The translations under genes were made by a program, and so were the position numbers. A stretch of 41,951 bases of DNA, from positions 1 to 41,951 of the forward strand of contig JBJKSB010000093.1 in NCBI GenBank assembly GCA_046704385.1, written 5' to 3'. Source of the stretch: GH45 sp046704385. Lineage in GTDB: Bacteria; Bacteroidota; Bacteroidia; Bacteroidales; SZUA-534. Positions 23,449 to 31,750 of this stretch are shown here, piece after piece (positions within the stretch are counted from its first letter, which is position 1; each line of letters begins with the position of its first letter). Under the pieces are notes generated by a model. That model was not told the origin of the DNA, did no database searches, and saw only the letters and a list, made by a program, of their open reading frames with translations.

Positions 23449-26136
23449 TTGAAAACAAAAAGCCTAAGTACAGGATTCCTATTATATTTAATCAGCAGTT
23501 TAGTAGCTTTTTCGCAAGGTGTTGATAATAAATTGGTTAAAGAACCGGGGTATTTTCGGCAAATCGTGCCTGATTCAACAAGTGTCGATACCAGCAATAT
23601 AAAGACTCAGTTGTTGATTGAAAATGATTCCATTCAATCCGATTCATTACCGTTTAAAACACTGACTTACCAGCACGATTCAACCATTAAAGTTCGTCCT
23701 TCTGGTACCAGTCTGATTAAAGATAAAATAATATATGATGCTACTGATTCTACCATATTTTCGGTTGATGGTAAAAAAGTTTATTTATTTGGTGATGCCA
23801 GCATTGTATATGGTGATATTGAGCTGAAAGCAGCCTATATAGAGGTTGACATGGACAAGAACATACTATATGCTGAGGGAGTTAAAGACAGCCTGGGTAA
23901 AGTTACCGGTGAACCCGTTTTTAAACAAGGCAAAGAAAACATGCAGGCTAAATCGATTACCTATAATGTAAAAACTGAAAAAGGTTACATTACCGGACTG
24001 TACACTCAGCAGGACGATGGCTACCTGCAAAGCAAGTATACAAAGAAAGGTCCAAACAACTCAATAGACCTGGAGCGTGGAAAATATACGACCTGTGACC
24101 TTGAACATCCTCACTTTTACCTGTGGCTTTCAAGAGGAAAAGTTATTCCCGATAAAGCAATAGTGGCGGGCTATTCTTTTCTGGTAATTGAAGATATTCC
24201 CTTATACCCACTTATGATACCTTTTGGTTTTTTCCCAAACACCAAGGAAAAAGCTTCCGGATTTATAATCCCTAAATTAGGTGAGGAGCGTACCCGGGGT
24301 TTTTATCTTCGTGACGGAGGGTATTATTTTGCAATAAACGATTATGTTGACCTGACAGTTAAAGGCGATGTTTATTCCAAAGGTTCATGGTCTATTAGCA
24401 CTCAATCAAAATATAAACTTCGGTATAAATATAGTGGGAGTGTCGATTTAGGATATTCTGTAATTAAATCGGGAGAATCAGATTTATTAAATTCCAGCAG
24501 ACCGGTACAATATCATATACGATGGACCCATACACAAGATCCCAAAGCAAGACCAAACAGTAATTTTAATGCCAATGTTAATTTTACTTCCTCCGAAGAC
24601 AATCGATACAATGCTACCTCATCTGAGGCCTATTTGACAAATACCACCAGTTCAAGTATATCGTTTCGTAAGAATTTTGCCAATACTCCTTTTAGTACCT
24701 CAATAAACCTGCGACATAACCAGAATAATAAAACGCATGATGTTCAACTGGGGTTACCGCAAATGACTATGAATATGAGCCGGATATTCCCGTTTCGCAG
24801 AAAAATACCGGTAGGTAAAACCCGTTGGTATGAGAATATCGGTATTACATATTCAGGAAATTTTGAAAATAAATCGGATGGATTGAGCGATAGCACCATT
24901 TTTAAACCCGAAATGTGGGATTATTTTAAAAATGGTATTGAACATAAAGTGCCGCTAAGTACATCACTTAAAGTACTGAAGTATTTTAATTTATCGCCCA
25001 GTATTAACCTTACCGACCGCATGTATTTTAAACGGACCATGCATGATATTACCACCTATACAACTTCTGACGGGGTAATTAAGGATACGGTAGTAGACAA
25101 TATTCAAAAAGGTTTTTACAATGTTTACGATTATAGCACTAGTTTGTCGTTAGGAACGACAGTTTACGGTATGTATGGCTTTAAAAGCAAATGGCTGAAA
25201 GCGATCAGGCATGTAGCTACACCGTCAGTGTCTTTAAGTTACCGCCCCGACTTTCAGGAATCGCGATGGGGTTATTATTACAAAGATCCTAAAGATACTA
25301 CCGGACGTAATTATTATTCGCCTTATTATGGTAGTATATATGGTGTTCCAGGTTCAGGGAAATCAGGTAATATCGGGTTTTCGCTTAATAATAATGTGGA
25401 GATGAAGGTTCACAATAAAAAAGACACTACCGATACCGACACAAAAATAAAGCTGCTCGACGGGCTTAGTTTCAATACATCCTATAATATAATAGCTGAT
25501 TCAATGAACTGGTCACCCATTAATATTTCCGGCCGCACAACTTTGTTCAAAGTATTGTCAATCAATATGTCAGCCCAGGCTAATCCTTATGCTCTTGACG
25601 AAGATGGTAATTTAATTAATAAATTTAATTACCAGGTTAATCCCGGACAGCCTTTCAGGATAACATCGGCACGGGCCAGTACGGGTTTTTCAGTGAATTC
25701 AAAAACTCTTTTTAAAAAAGATAAAAAAGGCGATACTGTAGACGATGAGGGGCAACAAACCAATACAGCCGGCTTATATAATCAATATAGTTACGATTAT
25801 TTCAATATTCCATGGAATGTGAATGTGCAGTATTCATTAAGTTACAGTAAACCGGGTTATGAGGCTAAGGTTACTCAATCGCTAAGTTTTTCAGGCGATT
25901 TTAGCCTGACAGCCAAATGGAAAATCGGTTTTAATTCCGGGTATGATTTTGAAGCAAAGGATTTTACTTATACAAGTTTTAATCTTTCGCGCGATTTACA
26001 TTGTTGGGTAGCAACATTATCGCTGGTACCTTTTGGACCGCGGCAGAGCTATAACTTTTCAATTGGTGCCCGGTCGTCAATTTTATCCGATTTAAAATAT
26101 AACAAAAATAAGAGTTGGATGGATAATGCTTACTAG
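23449..26136 (+). CDS. lptD: LptD-like outer-membrane LPS assembly protein
   Basis: An 895-residue outer-membrane protein expected to insert lipopolysaccharide into the outer leaflet. It begins at a TTG codon (23449-23451): an in-frame stop (23431) precedes it, no ATG lies between, and the signal peptide MKTKSLSTGFLLYLISSLVAFSQ follows directly. Residues ~90-200 form an OstA/LptA-like beta-jellyroll (IFSVDGKKVYLFGDASIVYGDIELKA region). The domain HFYLWLSRGKVIPDKAIVAGYSFLVIEDIPLYPLMIPFGFFP leads into a long C-terminal beta-barrel rich in alternating aromatic strands. Conservation with proteobacterial LptD is low, as usual for the phylum. Its neighbours are the divergent amidase and downstream cinA. 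Confidence 0.86.
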   Translation: MKTKSLSTGFLLYLISSLVAFSQGVDNKLVKEPGYFRQIVPDSTSVDTSNIKTQLLIENDSIQSDSLPFKTLTYQHDSTIKVRPSGTSLIKDKIIYDATDSTIFSVDGKKVYLFGDASIVYGDIELKAAYIEVDMDKNILYAEGVKDSLGKVTGEPVFKQGKENMQAKSITYNVKTEKGYITGLYTQQDDGYLQSKYTKKGPNNSIDLERGKYTTCDLEHPHFYLWLSRGKVIPDKAIVAGYSFLVIEDIPLYPLMIPFGFFPNTKEKASGFIIPKLGEERTRGFYLRDGGYYFAINDYVDLTVKGDVYSKGSWSISTQSKYKLRYKYSGSVDLGYSVIKSGESDLLNSSRPVQYHIRWTHTQDPKARPNSNFNANVNFTSSEDNRYNATSSEAYLTNTTSSSISFRKNFANTPFSTSINLRHNQNNKTHDVQLGLPQMTMNMSRIFPFRRKIPVGKTRWYENIGITYSGNFENKSDGLSDSTIFKPEMWDYFKNGIEHKVPLSTSLKVLKYFNLSPSINLTDRMYFKRTMHDITTYTTSDGVIKDTVVDNIQKGFYNVYDYSTSLSLGTTVYGMYGFKSKWLKAIRHVATPSVSLSYRPDFQESRWGYYYKDPKDTTGRNYYSPYYGSIYGVPGSGKSGNIGFSLNNNVEMKVHNKKDTTDTDTKIKLLDGLSFNTSYNIIADSMNWSPINISGRTTLFKVLSINMSAQANPYALDEDGNLINKFNYQVNPGQPFRITSARASTGFSVNSKTLFKKDKKGDTVDDEGQQTNTAGLYNQYSYDYFNIPWNVNVQYSLSYSKPGYEAKVTQSLSFSGDFSLTAKWKIGFNSGYDFEAKDFTYTSFNLSRDLHCWVATLSLVPFGPRQSYNFSIGARSSILSDLKYNKNKSWMDNAY

Positions 26137-26155
26137 TAGTGCGTTATTAAGCTCT

Positions 26156-26182
26156 GTTTAAATACTCATCGGATGACTTATT
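26156..26182. promoter_or_regulatory. TCATCGGATGA palindrome within a 27-bp repeat, upstream of cinA
   Basis: All 27 bases are identical, in reverse complement, to 7479-7505. The 11-bp palindromic core is 26166-26176. A TATCTTTA sequence at 26191-26198 resembles a -7 element for cinA, so the palindrome would cover the matching -33 region. The core ends 43 bp before the cinA ATG. This position suits repression, but the regulator is unknown. Confidence 0.5.
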
Positions 26183-26219
26183 GCATTATTTATCTTTAAC
26201 TTTTAAAAATATTGATAAA

Positions 26220-27464
26220 ATGAAGGCACAAATAATAACCATAGGCGATGAAATTCTTATAGGCCAGATTACCGATACAAATTCTTCATGGCTGGCTGCT
26301 GAACTCACTTTGCTTGGATTTTCAGTTGACAGCATGCATTCAATATCTGACCGACTTGAGGCCATAACCCAATCAGTTAAAAATGCAATGAATGAAGCCG
26401 ACTTGGTTATAATTACAGGTGGATTAGGCCCTACAAACGATGATATTACTAAAAAAACGCTTTGCACCATTTTTAATACCGAACTTGAATTCAATCCCCT
26501 TATTTTTTCTGACGTTGAATCCTTTATCGTTCAACGGGGTAGCAAAATGAATGACTTAAACCGCGACCAGGCATTATTTCCAAAATCGGCCAAGCCATTA
26601 CGAAACAGGCAGGGAACAGCTCCAGGGATTTGGTTCGAACGTGCAAAAAAAATCCTGATTAGCTTGCCAGGTGTGCCCTGGGAAATGAAAAGTATTTTTA
26701 AGGAAGAGGCTGTACCCATGCTTAAAAACTTTTTTAAACTGCCCGCAATTTATAATCAAACGGTGATGATTACAGGCATGGCTGAATCCCAACTGGCATT
26801 GCGTATTGAGAATTGGGAAAAACAACTGCCCGAAACGGTCAAACTGGCTTATTTACCTCAACCGGGAATTGTCAGGTTAAGGCTTGGCATAAAAGGTGAA
26901 AATCATGAGAAATTAAGAAAAATCCTTAATGTAGAAATAGAAAAACTACATAAAGTAATTCCCGAAAATATCTTTTCTGATATTGAATTTAAACTTGAAG
27001 AGATAGTAGGTAAATTACTTAAAAACAGCAATAAAACACTTTCAACTGCCGAAAGTTGTACCGGGGGTACCATTGCTAAAATGATTACCTCAATACCAGG
27101 ATCCTCAACTTATTTTAAAGGATCGGTTGTAGCTTATGCGAACGAAATTAAAAGTGGGTTACTGGGCGTTCCTGTTGACATGTTGGAAAAACATGGGGCT
27201 GTTAGCAAGGAAGTTGTTGAACAAATGGCTTTAGGAGCCCGCGACAGGCTAAATACGGATTATTCCATAGCTACTTCAGGTATTGCCGGTCCCGATGGCG
27301 GAACGACGGACAAACCTGTTGGTCTGGTTTGGATAGCCGTTACTGGTCCGCAAGGGGTGAAATCGCAGCAATTATTATTCGGAAAAGAACGTGATATAAA
27401 TATTAAACGATCGGCAATTGCAGCATTAAATATGTTTCGTATGTATTTAAATAACCAGGTTTAG
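26220..27464 (+). CDS. cinA: CinA-family protein (nicotinamide-nucleotide amidase)
   Basis: A 414-residue two-domain protein. The N-terminal molybdopterin-binding-like (COG1058) domain starts MKAQIITIGDEILIGQITDTNS and has ITGGLGPTNDD. The C-terminal CinA domain has LSTAESCTGGTIAKMIT and ATSGIAGPDGGTTDKPVG. The C-terminal domain deamidates NMN to NaMN, recycling nicotinamide nucleotides; the N-terminal half can act as an ADP-ribose/NAD-related pyrophosphatase in some species. I chose the ATG at 26220 because an upstream TTG start (26181) would add 13 unrelated residues and overlap the palindromic repeat. It is the first gene before the ribosomal-protein cluster, 191 bp away. Confidence 0.95.
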   Translation: MKAQIITIGDEILIGQITDTNSSWLAAELTLLGFSVDSMHSISDRLEAITQSVKNAMNEADLVIITGGLGPTNDDITKKTLCTIFNTELEFNPLIFSDVESFIVQRGSKMNDLNRDQALFPKSAKPLRNRQGTAPGIWFERAKKILISLPGVPWEMKSIFKEEAVPMLKNFFKLPAIYNQTVMITGMAESQLALRIENWEKQLPETVKLAYLPQPGIVRLRLGIKGENHEKLRKILNVEIEKLHKVIPENIFSDIEFKLEEIVGKLLKNSNKTLSTAESCTGGTIAKMITSIPGSSTYFKGSVVAYANEIKSGLLGVPVDMLEKHGAVSKEVVEQMALGARDRLNTDYSIATSGIAGPDGGTTDKPVGLVWIAVTGPQGVKSQQLLFGKERDINIKRSAIAALNMFRMYLNNQV

Positions 27465-27655
27465 AAATCTGTAATTCAGTAATTTAAAATCTAAAATCAA
27501 TAATAAAAACTATAAAGACCGACTTTTCCAAAAAAAGTTTTCAAAAAAAAATGAACATTTTTCGAAAAAAAGCCCTGCTAATATTTGATTATATAAATTA
27601 AAATCACGTATTTTGCGAACCGAAAAATTGAGACTAGAATTTAAACTTTATAGTA

Positions 27656-27898
27656 ATGTCTAAGATTTGTCAAGTAACAGGAAAAAAGATGATGGTGGGT
27701 AATAATGTTAGCCACTCGAACAAGAAGACGAAGAGAAGATTCTACCCAAACTTATTTAATAAAAGGTTTTATCTACCGGAAGAGGATCGTTGGATTACTT
27801 TAAAAGTATCTGCTGCCGGTATTCGTAACATTAATAAAAACGGGTTATTAAACGTGCTGAAAGAAGCTAAAGCAAAAGGTTATATTTCTCAGTACTAA
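27656..27898 (+). CDS. rpmB: 50S ribosomal protein L28
   Basis: An 80-residue large-subunit protein. It begins MSKICQVTGKKMMVGNNVSHSN, the usual L28 start in Bacteroidota, and is rich in lysine and arginine. It is followed 14 bp later by rpmG and then the DUF4295 gene, forming one ribosomal-protein transcript. The 191 bp upstream are AT-rich with A-runs and presumably hold the promoter. A TATTTTGC stretch near 27609 is one base short of the -7 consensus. Confidence 0.97.
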   Translation: MSKICQVTGKKMMVGNNVSHSNKKTKRRFYPNLFNKRFYLPEEDRWITLKVSAAGIRNINKNGLLNVLKEAKAKGYISQY

Positions 27899-27912
27899 AA
27901 AATATCAGGAAA

Positions 27913-28101
27913 ATGGCTAAAAAGGCAAAAGGAAACAGGGTTCAGGTTATATTAGAATGTACTGAACATAAGGAAAGCGGAATGCCGGGTACTTCAAGGT
28001 ATATCACCAAAAAGAACAAGAAGAATACTCCGGAAAGAATGGAATTGAAAAAATACAATCCAATTCTTAAGAAAGTAACTGTTCATAAAGAAATAAAATA
28101 A
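27913..28101 (+). CDS. rpmG: 50S ribosomal protein L33
   Basis: A 62-residue basic protein, starting MAKKAKGNRVQVILECTEHK and containing SRYITKKNKKNTPERMELKKYNP. Only one cysteine is present, so it is the zinc-free (C-minus) form. It sits 14 bp after rpmB and 7 bp before the DUF4295 gene. Confidence 0.96.
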   Translation: MAKKAKGNRVQVILECTEHKESGMPGTSRYITKKNKKNTPERMELKKYNPILKKVTVHKEIK

Positions 28102-28108
28102 TTGAAAA

Positions 28109-28261
28109 ATGGCTAAGAAAGTAGTTGCAACATTAAAAACCGGTGATGCCAAAAGTTTCGCTAAAGTGATAAAAATGGTGAAATCACCAAAAACAGGATC
28201 TTATCAGTTCAAAGAAGAAGTGGTAAATGCTGAACACGTTAAGGACTTTTTTAATAAATAA
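28109..28261 (+). CDS. DUF4295 microprotein, probably ribosome-associated
   Basis: A 50-residue basic protein (MAKKVVATLKTGDAKSFAKV at the N-terminus, VKDFFNK at the end) that is too short for usual ORF lists. It starts 7 bp after the rpmG stop codon and ends just before the shared terminator. The family is found in Bacteroidota in this exact place. My recollection is that a structure of a Flavobacterium ribosome showed an extra large-subunit protein specific to the phylum; that it equals this family is likely but unverified. Charge, size and operon position all fit a ribosomal protein. Confidence 0.88.
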   Translation: MAKKVVATLKTGDAKSFAKVIKMVKSPKTGSYQFKEEVVNAEHVKDFFNK

Positions 28262-28279
28262 GATATTATTATGTTTTAC

Positions 28280-28320
28280 AAAAAAAGCTTTCTTCGGCAT
28301 GGGGAAAGCTTTTTTTGTTT
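28280..28320 (+). terminator. Terminator of the rpmB-rpmG-DUF4295 unit
   Basis: Arms AAAAAAAGCTTTC (28280-28292) and GAAAGCTTTTTTT (28304-28316) pair perfectly around an 11-nt loop, followed by TGTTT. It starts 18 bp after the DUF4295 stop codon, so ftsY needs its own promoter or read-through. Confidence 0.88.
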
Positions 28321-28367
28321 TACGCCTTGAATTTATTTAATTTTCATCGCTAAAATTTAACTGTAGA

Positions 28368-29315
28368 ATGGGCTTATTTTCAAGTAATAAAAAAGAAATC
28401 CTCGACAAAGGCCTGGCCAAAACCAAGGAGAGTGTTTTCAAAAAACTTTCCCGGGCTGTTGTGGGTAAAACTGCTGTTGACGACGAAGTACTTGACAACC
28501 TTGAAGAAGTTTTAATAACTTCTGACGTAGGTGTTGAAACAACCTTGCGTATAATTCAGCGTATCGAAAAAAGGGTGTCTAAAGAAAAATATTTGGGTAC
28601 TGAAGAGCTTAATAATCTTTTAAAGGAAGAGATTGCTTCACTATTACAGGAAAATAATACCAATGATATTACTGATTTTACTGTCCCTACTACCCAAGAT
28701 AAACTGCCATATATTATTATGGTAGTTGGTGTAAATGGCGTGGGTAAAACTACAACCATTGGCAAACTGGCCTACCAGTTCAAAAAAGCTGGGAAAAAGG
28801 TATATATTGGTGCTGCTGACACATTCAGGGCTGCTGCTATCGATCAGCTTGAAGTATGGGCAAACCGCGTTGAAGTACCTATTGTGAAGCAAAAAATGGG
28901 GTCAGACCCTGCTTCTGTAGCTTTTGATACAGTGCAGTCAGCCATTACCAATAATGCCGACGTGGTGCTTATTGATACTGCCGGCAGGCTTCACAACAAA
29001 ATAAACCTGATGAATGAACTTTCAAAGGTTAAAAAGGTAATGCAAAAGAAAATTCCGGCTGCTCCTCACGAAGTGTTGCTGGTGCTTGACGGGTCAACGG
29101 GGCAGAATGCATTTGAGCAGGCCAGGCAATTCACCAAAGCTACCGATGTTACTTCATTAGCGCTCACTAAGCTTGATGGTACGGCTAAGGGCGGTGTGGT
29201 TATAGGTATTTCCGACCAGTTTAAAATTCCTGTTAAATATATCGGCGTTGGTGAAGGAATGGAAGATTTACAGGTATTTAACCGGGTCGAATTCGTTGAT
29301 TCATTATTTAATTAG
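28368..29315 (+). CDS. ftsY: Signal recognition particle receptor FtsY
   Basis: An SRP GTPase that docks ribosome-SRP complexes at the inner membrane. It is a short 315-residue form with no acidic A domain, so membrane binding probably uses the N-terminal amphipathic helix (MGLFSSNKKEILDKG). The four-helix N domain (20-95) is followed by the G domain with P-loop GVNGVGKTTT (121-130), DTFRAAAIDQL, DPASVAFD, DTAGRL and TKLDGTAKGG. It is flanked by terminators on both sides, suggesting a single-gene transcript inside the rpmB-rimO block. Confidence 0.97.
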   Translation: MGLFSSNKKEILDKGLAKTKESVFKKLSRAVVGKTAVDDEVLDNLEEVLITSDVGVETTLRIIQRIEKRVSKEKYLGTEELNNLLKEEIASLLQENNTNDITDFTVPTTQDKLPYIIMVVGVNGVGKTTTIGKLAYQFKKAGKKVYIGAADTFRAAAIDQLEVWANRVEVPIVKQKMGSDPASVAFDTVQSAITNNADVVLIDTAGRLHNKINLMNELSKVKKVMQKKIPAAPHEVLLVLDGSTGQNAFEQARQFTKATDVTSLALTKLDGTAKGGVVIGISDQFKIPVKYIGVGEGMEDLQVFNRVEFVDSLFN

Positions 29316-29352
29316 CAATAAATCAATTATTTAACTGATTATAAAGTTAATG

Positions 29353-29379
29353 AACATTCCTTTGTCAGGAATGTTTTTT
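29353..29379 (+). terminator. Terminator of ftsY
   Basis: AACATTCCT (29353-29361) pairs with AGGAATGTT (29367-29375) around TTGTC and is followed by TTTTG. It lies 38 bp after the ftsY stop codon and 38 bp before the rimO start. Confidence 0.85.
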
Positions 29380-29416
29380 GTATCTGGAAGTTAGGTTCCA
29401 ATTCATAAACAATACT

Positions 29417-30709
29417 ATGAAGAAAACAGTAAATATATTTACTCTGGGGTGCTCTAAAAACAGGGTGGATTCCGAAGTGCTGATGAAGCAACTGGTTGAG
29501 AACGGCTTTAGTGTTGAGCACGAATCTGAAGATGAAAATTTTGACTACATCCTAATTAATACCTGTGGTTTTATTGGCGATGCCAAAGAGGAAAGCATAG
29601 AAACTATTTTAAATTTTGCCCAGGCAAAGGAAGAAGGGATAATTGAAAAAATTTTAGTATTTGGCTGCCTATCAGAACGATATAAAGAAGAACTTAAAAA
29701 TGAAATTCCGGAAGTGGATGCCTGGTTTGGCAAATTTGAGATAAAAGAAATGTTGAGTTACATGCATGCAGATGCTAAACCTGATTTGATGCCAAACCGC
29801 ATTATAACTACTCCCGGGCATTATGCCTACTTAAAGATATCTGAAGGCTGTAACCGAACCTGTTCCTACTGTGCTATCCCTAAAATTACCGGAGGCCACG
29901 TTTCCCGACCACTTGAAGTGCTGGTTGAAGAGGCCAGATCGCTGGTTGCCATGGGAGTGAAGGAAATTATTCTTATAGCTCAGGATTTATCATATTATGG
30001 TATTGATTTGTACAAAAAGCAGATGCTGGCTCCGTTAATGGATCAAATTGCACAGCTAAAAGGAGTGGAGTGGCTGCGCATTCACTATACCTACCCGGCT
30101 CGTTTCCCAATGGATATTTTACCTGTAATGGCCAAGCACAAAAACATCTGCAAGTACATGGATATTGCCTTGCAGCACATAAGTGATAATATGCTTGCCC
30201 AAATGAAACGAAACGTCACTAAGGCTGACACTAATAAACTTATTGAAGAATTTCGAAAACAGGTACCTGGTATTGCCTTAAGAACTACTTTAATGGTAGG
30301 GCATCCGGGCGAAACGGAGCAAGACTTTGAAGAGTTGAAGGATTTTGTCAAAACCATACGGTTCGAAAGATTGGGTGTATTTGAATATTCTCACGAAGAA
30401 AATACCTGGGCCTATGATCATTATGAAGACCACATATCGCCCGGGATAAAATCGAAACGGGCTGCTGAAATTATGGATATTCAACAACAGATTTCGTTTG
30501 AATTTAACCAGGGAAAAGTGGGTAAAACATATAAAGTATTAATAGACAGACGTGAGGGTGACTATTATATTGGCCGAACCGAATTTGATTCACCAGAAGT
30601 TGATGATGAAGTTTTGATTTCATCGGTGAAAAAGATGCAGGTAGGTTCATTTGCCTGGGTGGAAATTACAGACGCTGATGAATATGATTTATTTGCAATT
30701 CCTGTTTAA
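29417..30709 (+). CDS. rimO: Ribosomal protein S12 methylthiotransferase
   Basis: A radical-SAM enzyme that methylthiolates the beta-carbon of a conserved aspartate in ribosomal protein S12. The 430 residues start MKKTVNIFTLGCSKNRVDSE; the LGCSKN-x2-DSE signature separates RimO from MiaB (LGCQMN). The second cluster is bound by C145-x3-C149-x2-C152 in SEGCNRTCSYCAIPKITGG. A C-terminal TRAM domain ends the protein. I chose the ATG at 29417; an upstream in-frame start at 29378 would begin inside the ftsY terminator. Its place after ribosomal-protein genes and ftsY fits a translation role. Confidence 0.95.
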   Translation: MKKTVNIFTLGCSKNRVDSEVLMKQLVENGFSVEHESEDENFDYILINTCGFIGDAKEESIETILNFAQAKEEGIIEKILVFGCLSERYKEELKNEIPEVDAWFGKFEIKEMLSYMHADAKPDLMPNRIITTPGHYAYLKISEGCNRTCSYCAIPKITGGHVSRPLEVLVEEARSLVAMGVKEIILIAQDLSYYGIDLYKKQMLAPLMDQIAQLKGVEWLRIHYTYPARFPMDILPVMAKHKNICKYMDIALQHISDNMLAQMKRNVTKADTNKLIEEFRKQVPGIALRTTLMVGHPGETEQDFEELKDFVKTIRFERLGVFEYSHEENTWAYDHYEDHISPGIKSKRAAEIMDIQQQISFEFNQGKVGKTYKVLIDRREGDYYIGRTEFDSPEVDDEVLISSVKKMQVGSFAWVEITDADEYDLFAIPV

Positions 30710-30772
30710 ATGGTTTACCTTATTTAAATGAAAAGTAGTATATTCACCACCCAATTACGCACTATAAAAGTC

Positions 30773-30781
30773 TAATTTTGC
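30773..30781 (+). promoter_or_regulatory. Putative -7 promoter element of the BASS transporter gene
   Basis: TAATTTTGC within CTAATTTTGC matches TAnnTTTG and ends 19 bp before the start codon, giving a leader of about 14 nt. The -33 region is not convincing. The same decamer precedes the NADP reductase and OmpA-like genes. Confidence 0.4.
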
Positions 30782-30800
30782 TAGTAATAAAGCAGGGATT

Positions 30801-31736
30801 ATGTTCAAAGGCCTAGAAGTACTTGATACAATTCGATTAAATTTCAGCGATGACAGTCTGTTTATCCTGAATCTTACTATTGCCTTTATAATGTTTGGCG
30901 TGGCTTTGGAATTGAAACTTGACCGGTTTAAACATGTTTTTATGTTTCCAAAACCAACCCTTTTGGGCGTTGCGGCCCAGTTTGTTTTTATGCCATTAAT
31001 GACTTTCCTGCTTGTATTGCTTCTTAACCCTTCACCTGGTGTAGCTTTAGGTATGATTTTAGTAGCGGCCTGTCCCGGTGGAAATCTATCGAATTTTATG
31101 TCGGCTCACGCCAGGGGTAATACTGAATTATCAGTAAGCCTGACTGCTATTGCCGATCTTTCTGCTATTATTATGACTCCTTTAAATTTTGCCTTCTGGG
31201 GAGGATTGTACGCTTACTTCTATTCAAAAGGATCAGACTTATTAATACCTGTTAAAATTGATGCATGGGAAATGATTGAGACCATGGTTATACTATTAGG
31301 TATACCCTTAGTGATAGGAATGCTGTTTTCAAAATATTTCCCGGTAATTACAAAGAAAATATTTAAGCCCATAAAAATTATGTCACTTTTTATTTTTGGG
31401 GCCTATGTAGTTTTAGCTTTGGCCAATAATTTTGAATATTTTCTGAAATATGTTCATTTGATCTTTTTAATCGTACTTATTCATAATGGTCTGGCATTAG
31501 GTACTGGTTATGCTATTGGCCGTATTTTTAAATTAAAACGACGTGATGTTAGAACTATTACTATTGAAACGGGTATTCAGAATTCGGGGTTGGCGCTGGT
31601 CCTTATTTTTAACCCTAAATTATTTGATGGCATAGGAGGTATGGCTTTTGTTGCTGCTCTATGGGGAATATGGCATATTATTTCAGGCCTTACAATTTCT
31701 AGTATTTGGTCGTTTAGACCTTTGTTAAACCGTTAA
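30801..31736 (+). CDS. Bile acid:sodium symporter (BASS) family transporter
   Basis: A 311-residue inner-membrane protein with about nine or ten hydrophobic segments. Family features are the N-terminal FIMFGVALELKLDRFKHVF, the crossover motif LVAACPGGNLSNFMSAHARGNTELSVSLTA (about residues 92-121), and a second crossover TIETGIQNSGLALVL. Members couple Na+ uptake to import of organic anions such as bile acids, pantoate or 2-keto acids. The substrate cannot be inferred. It is followed after 14 bp by the acyltransferase gene, and then the aminotransferase gene 2 bp later, so the three probably share a transcript. Confidence 0.9.
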   Translation: MFKGLEVLDTIRLNFSDDSLFILNLTIAFIMFGVALELKLDRFKHVFMFPKPTLLGVAAQFVFMPLMTFLLVLLLNPSPGVALGMILVAACPGGNLSNFMSAHARGNTELSVSLTAIADLSAIIMTPLNFAFWGGLYAYFYSKGSDLLIPVKIDAWEMIETMVILLGIPLVIGMLFSKYFPVITKKIFKPIKIMSLFIFGAYVVLALANNFEYFLKYVHLIFLIVLIHNGLALGTGYAIGRIFKLKRRDVRTITIETGIQNSGLALVLIFNPKLFDGIGGMAFVAALWGIWHIISGLTISSIWSFRPLLNR

Positions 31737-31750
31737 TTTTTTGTATTTGA

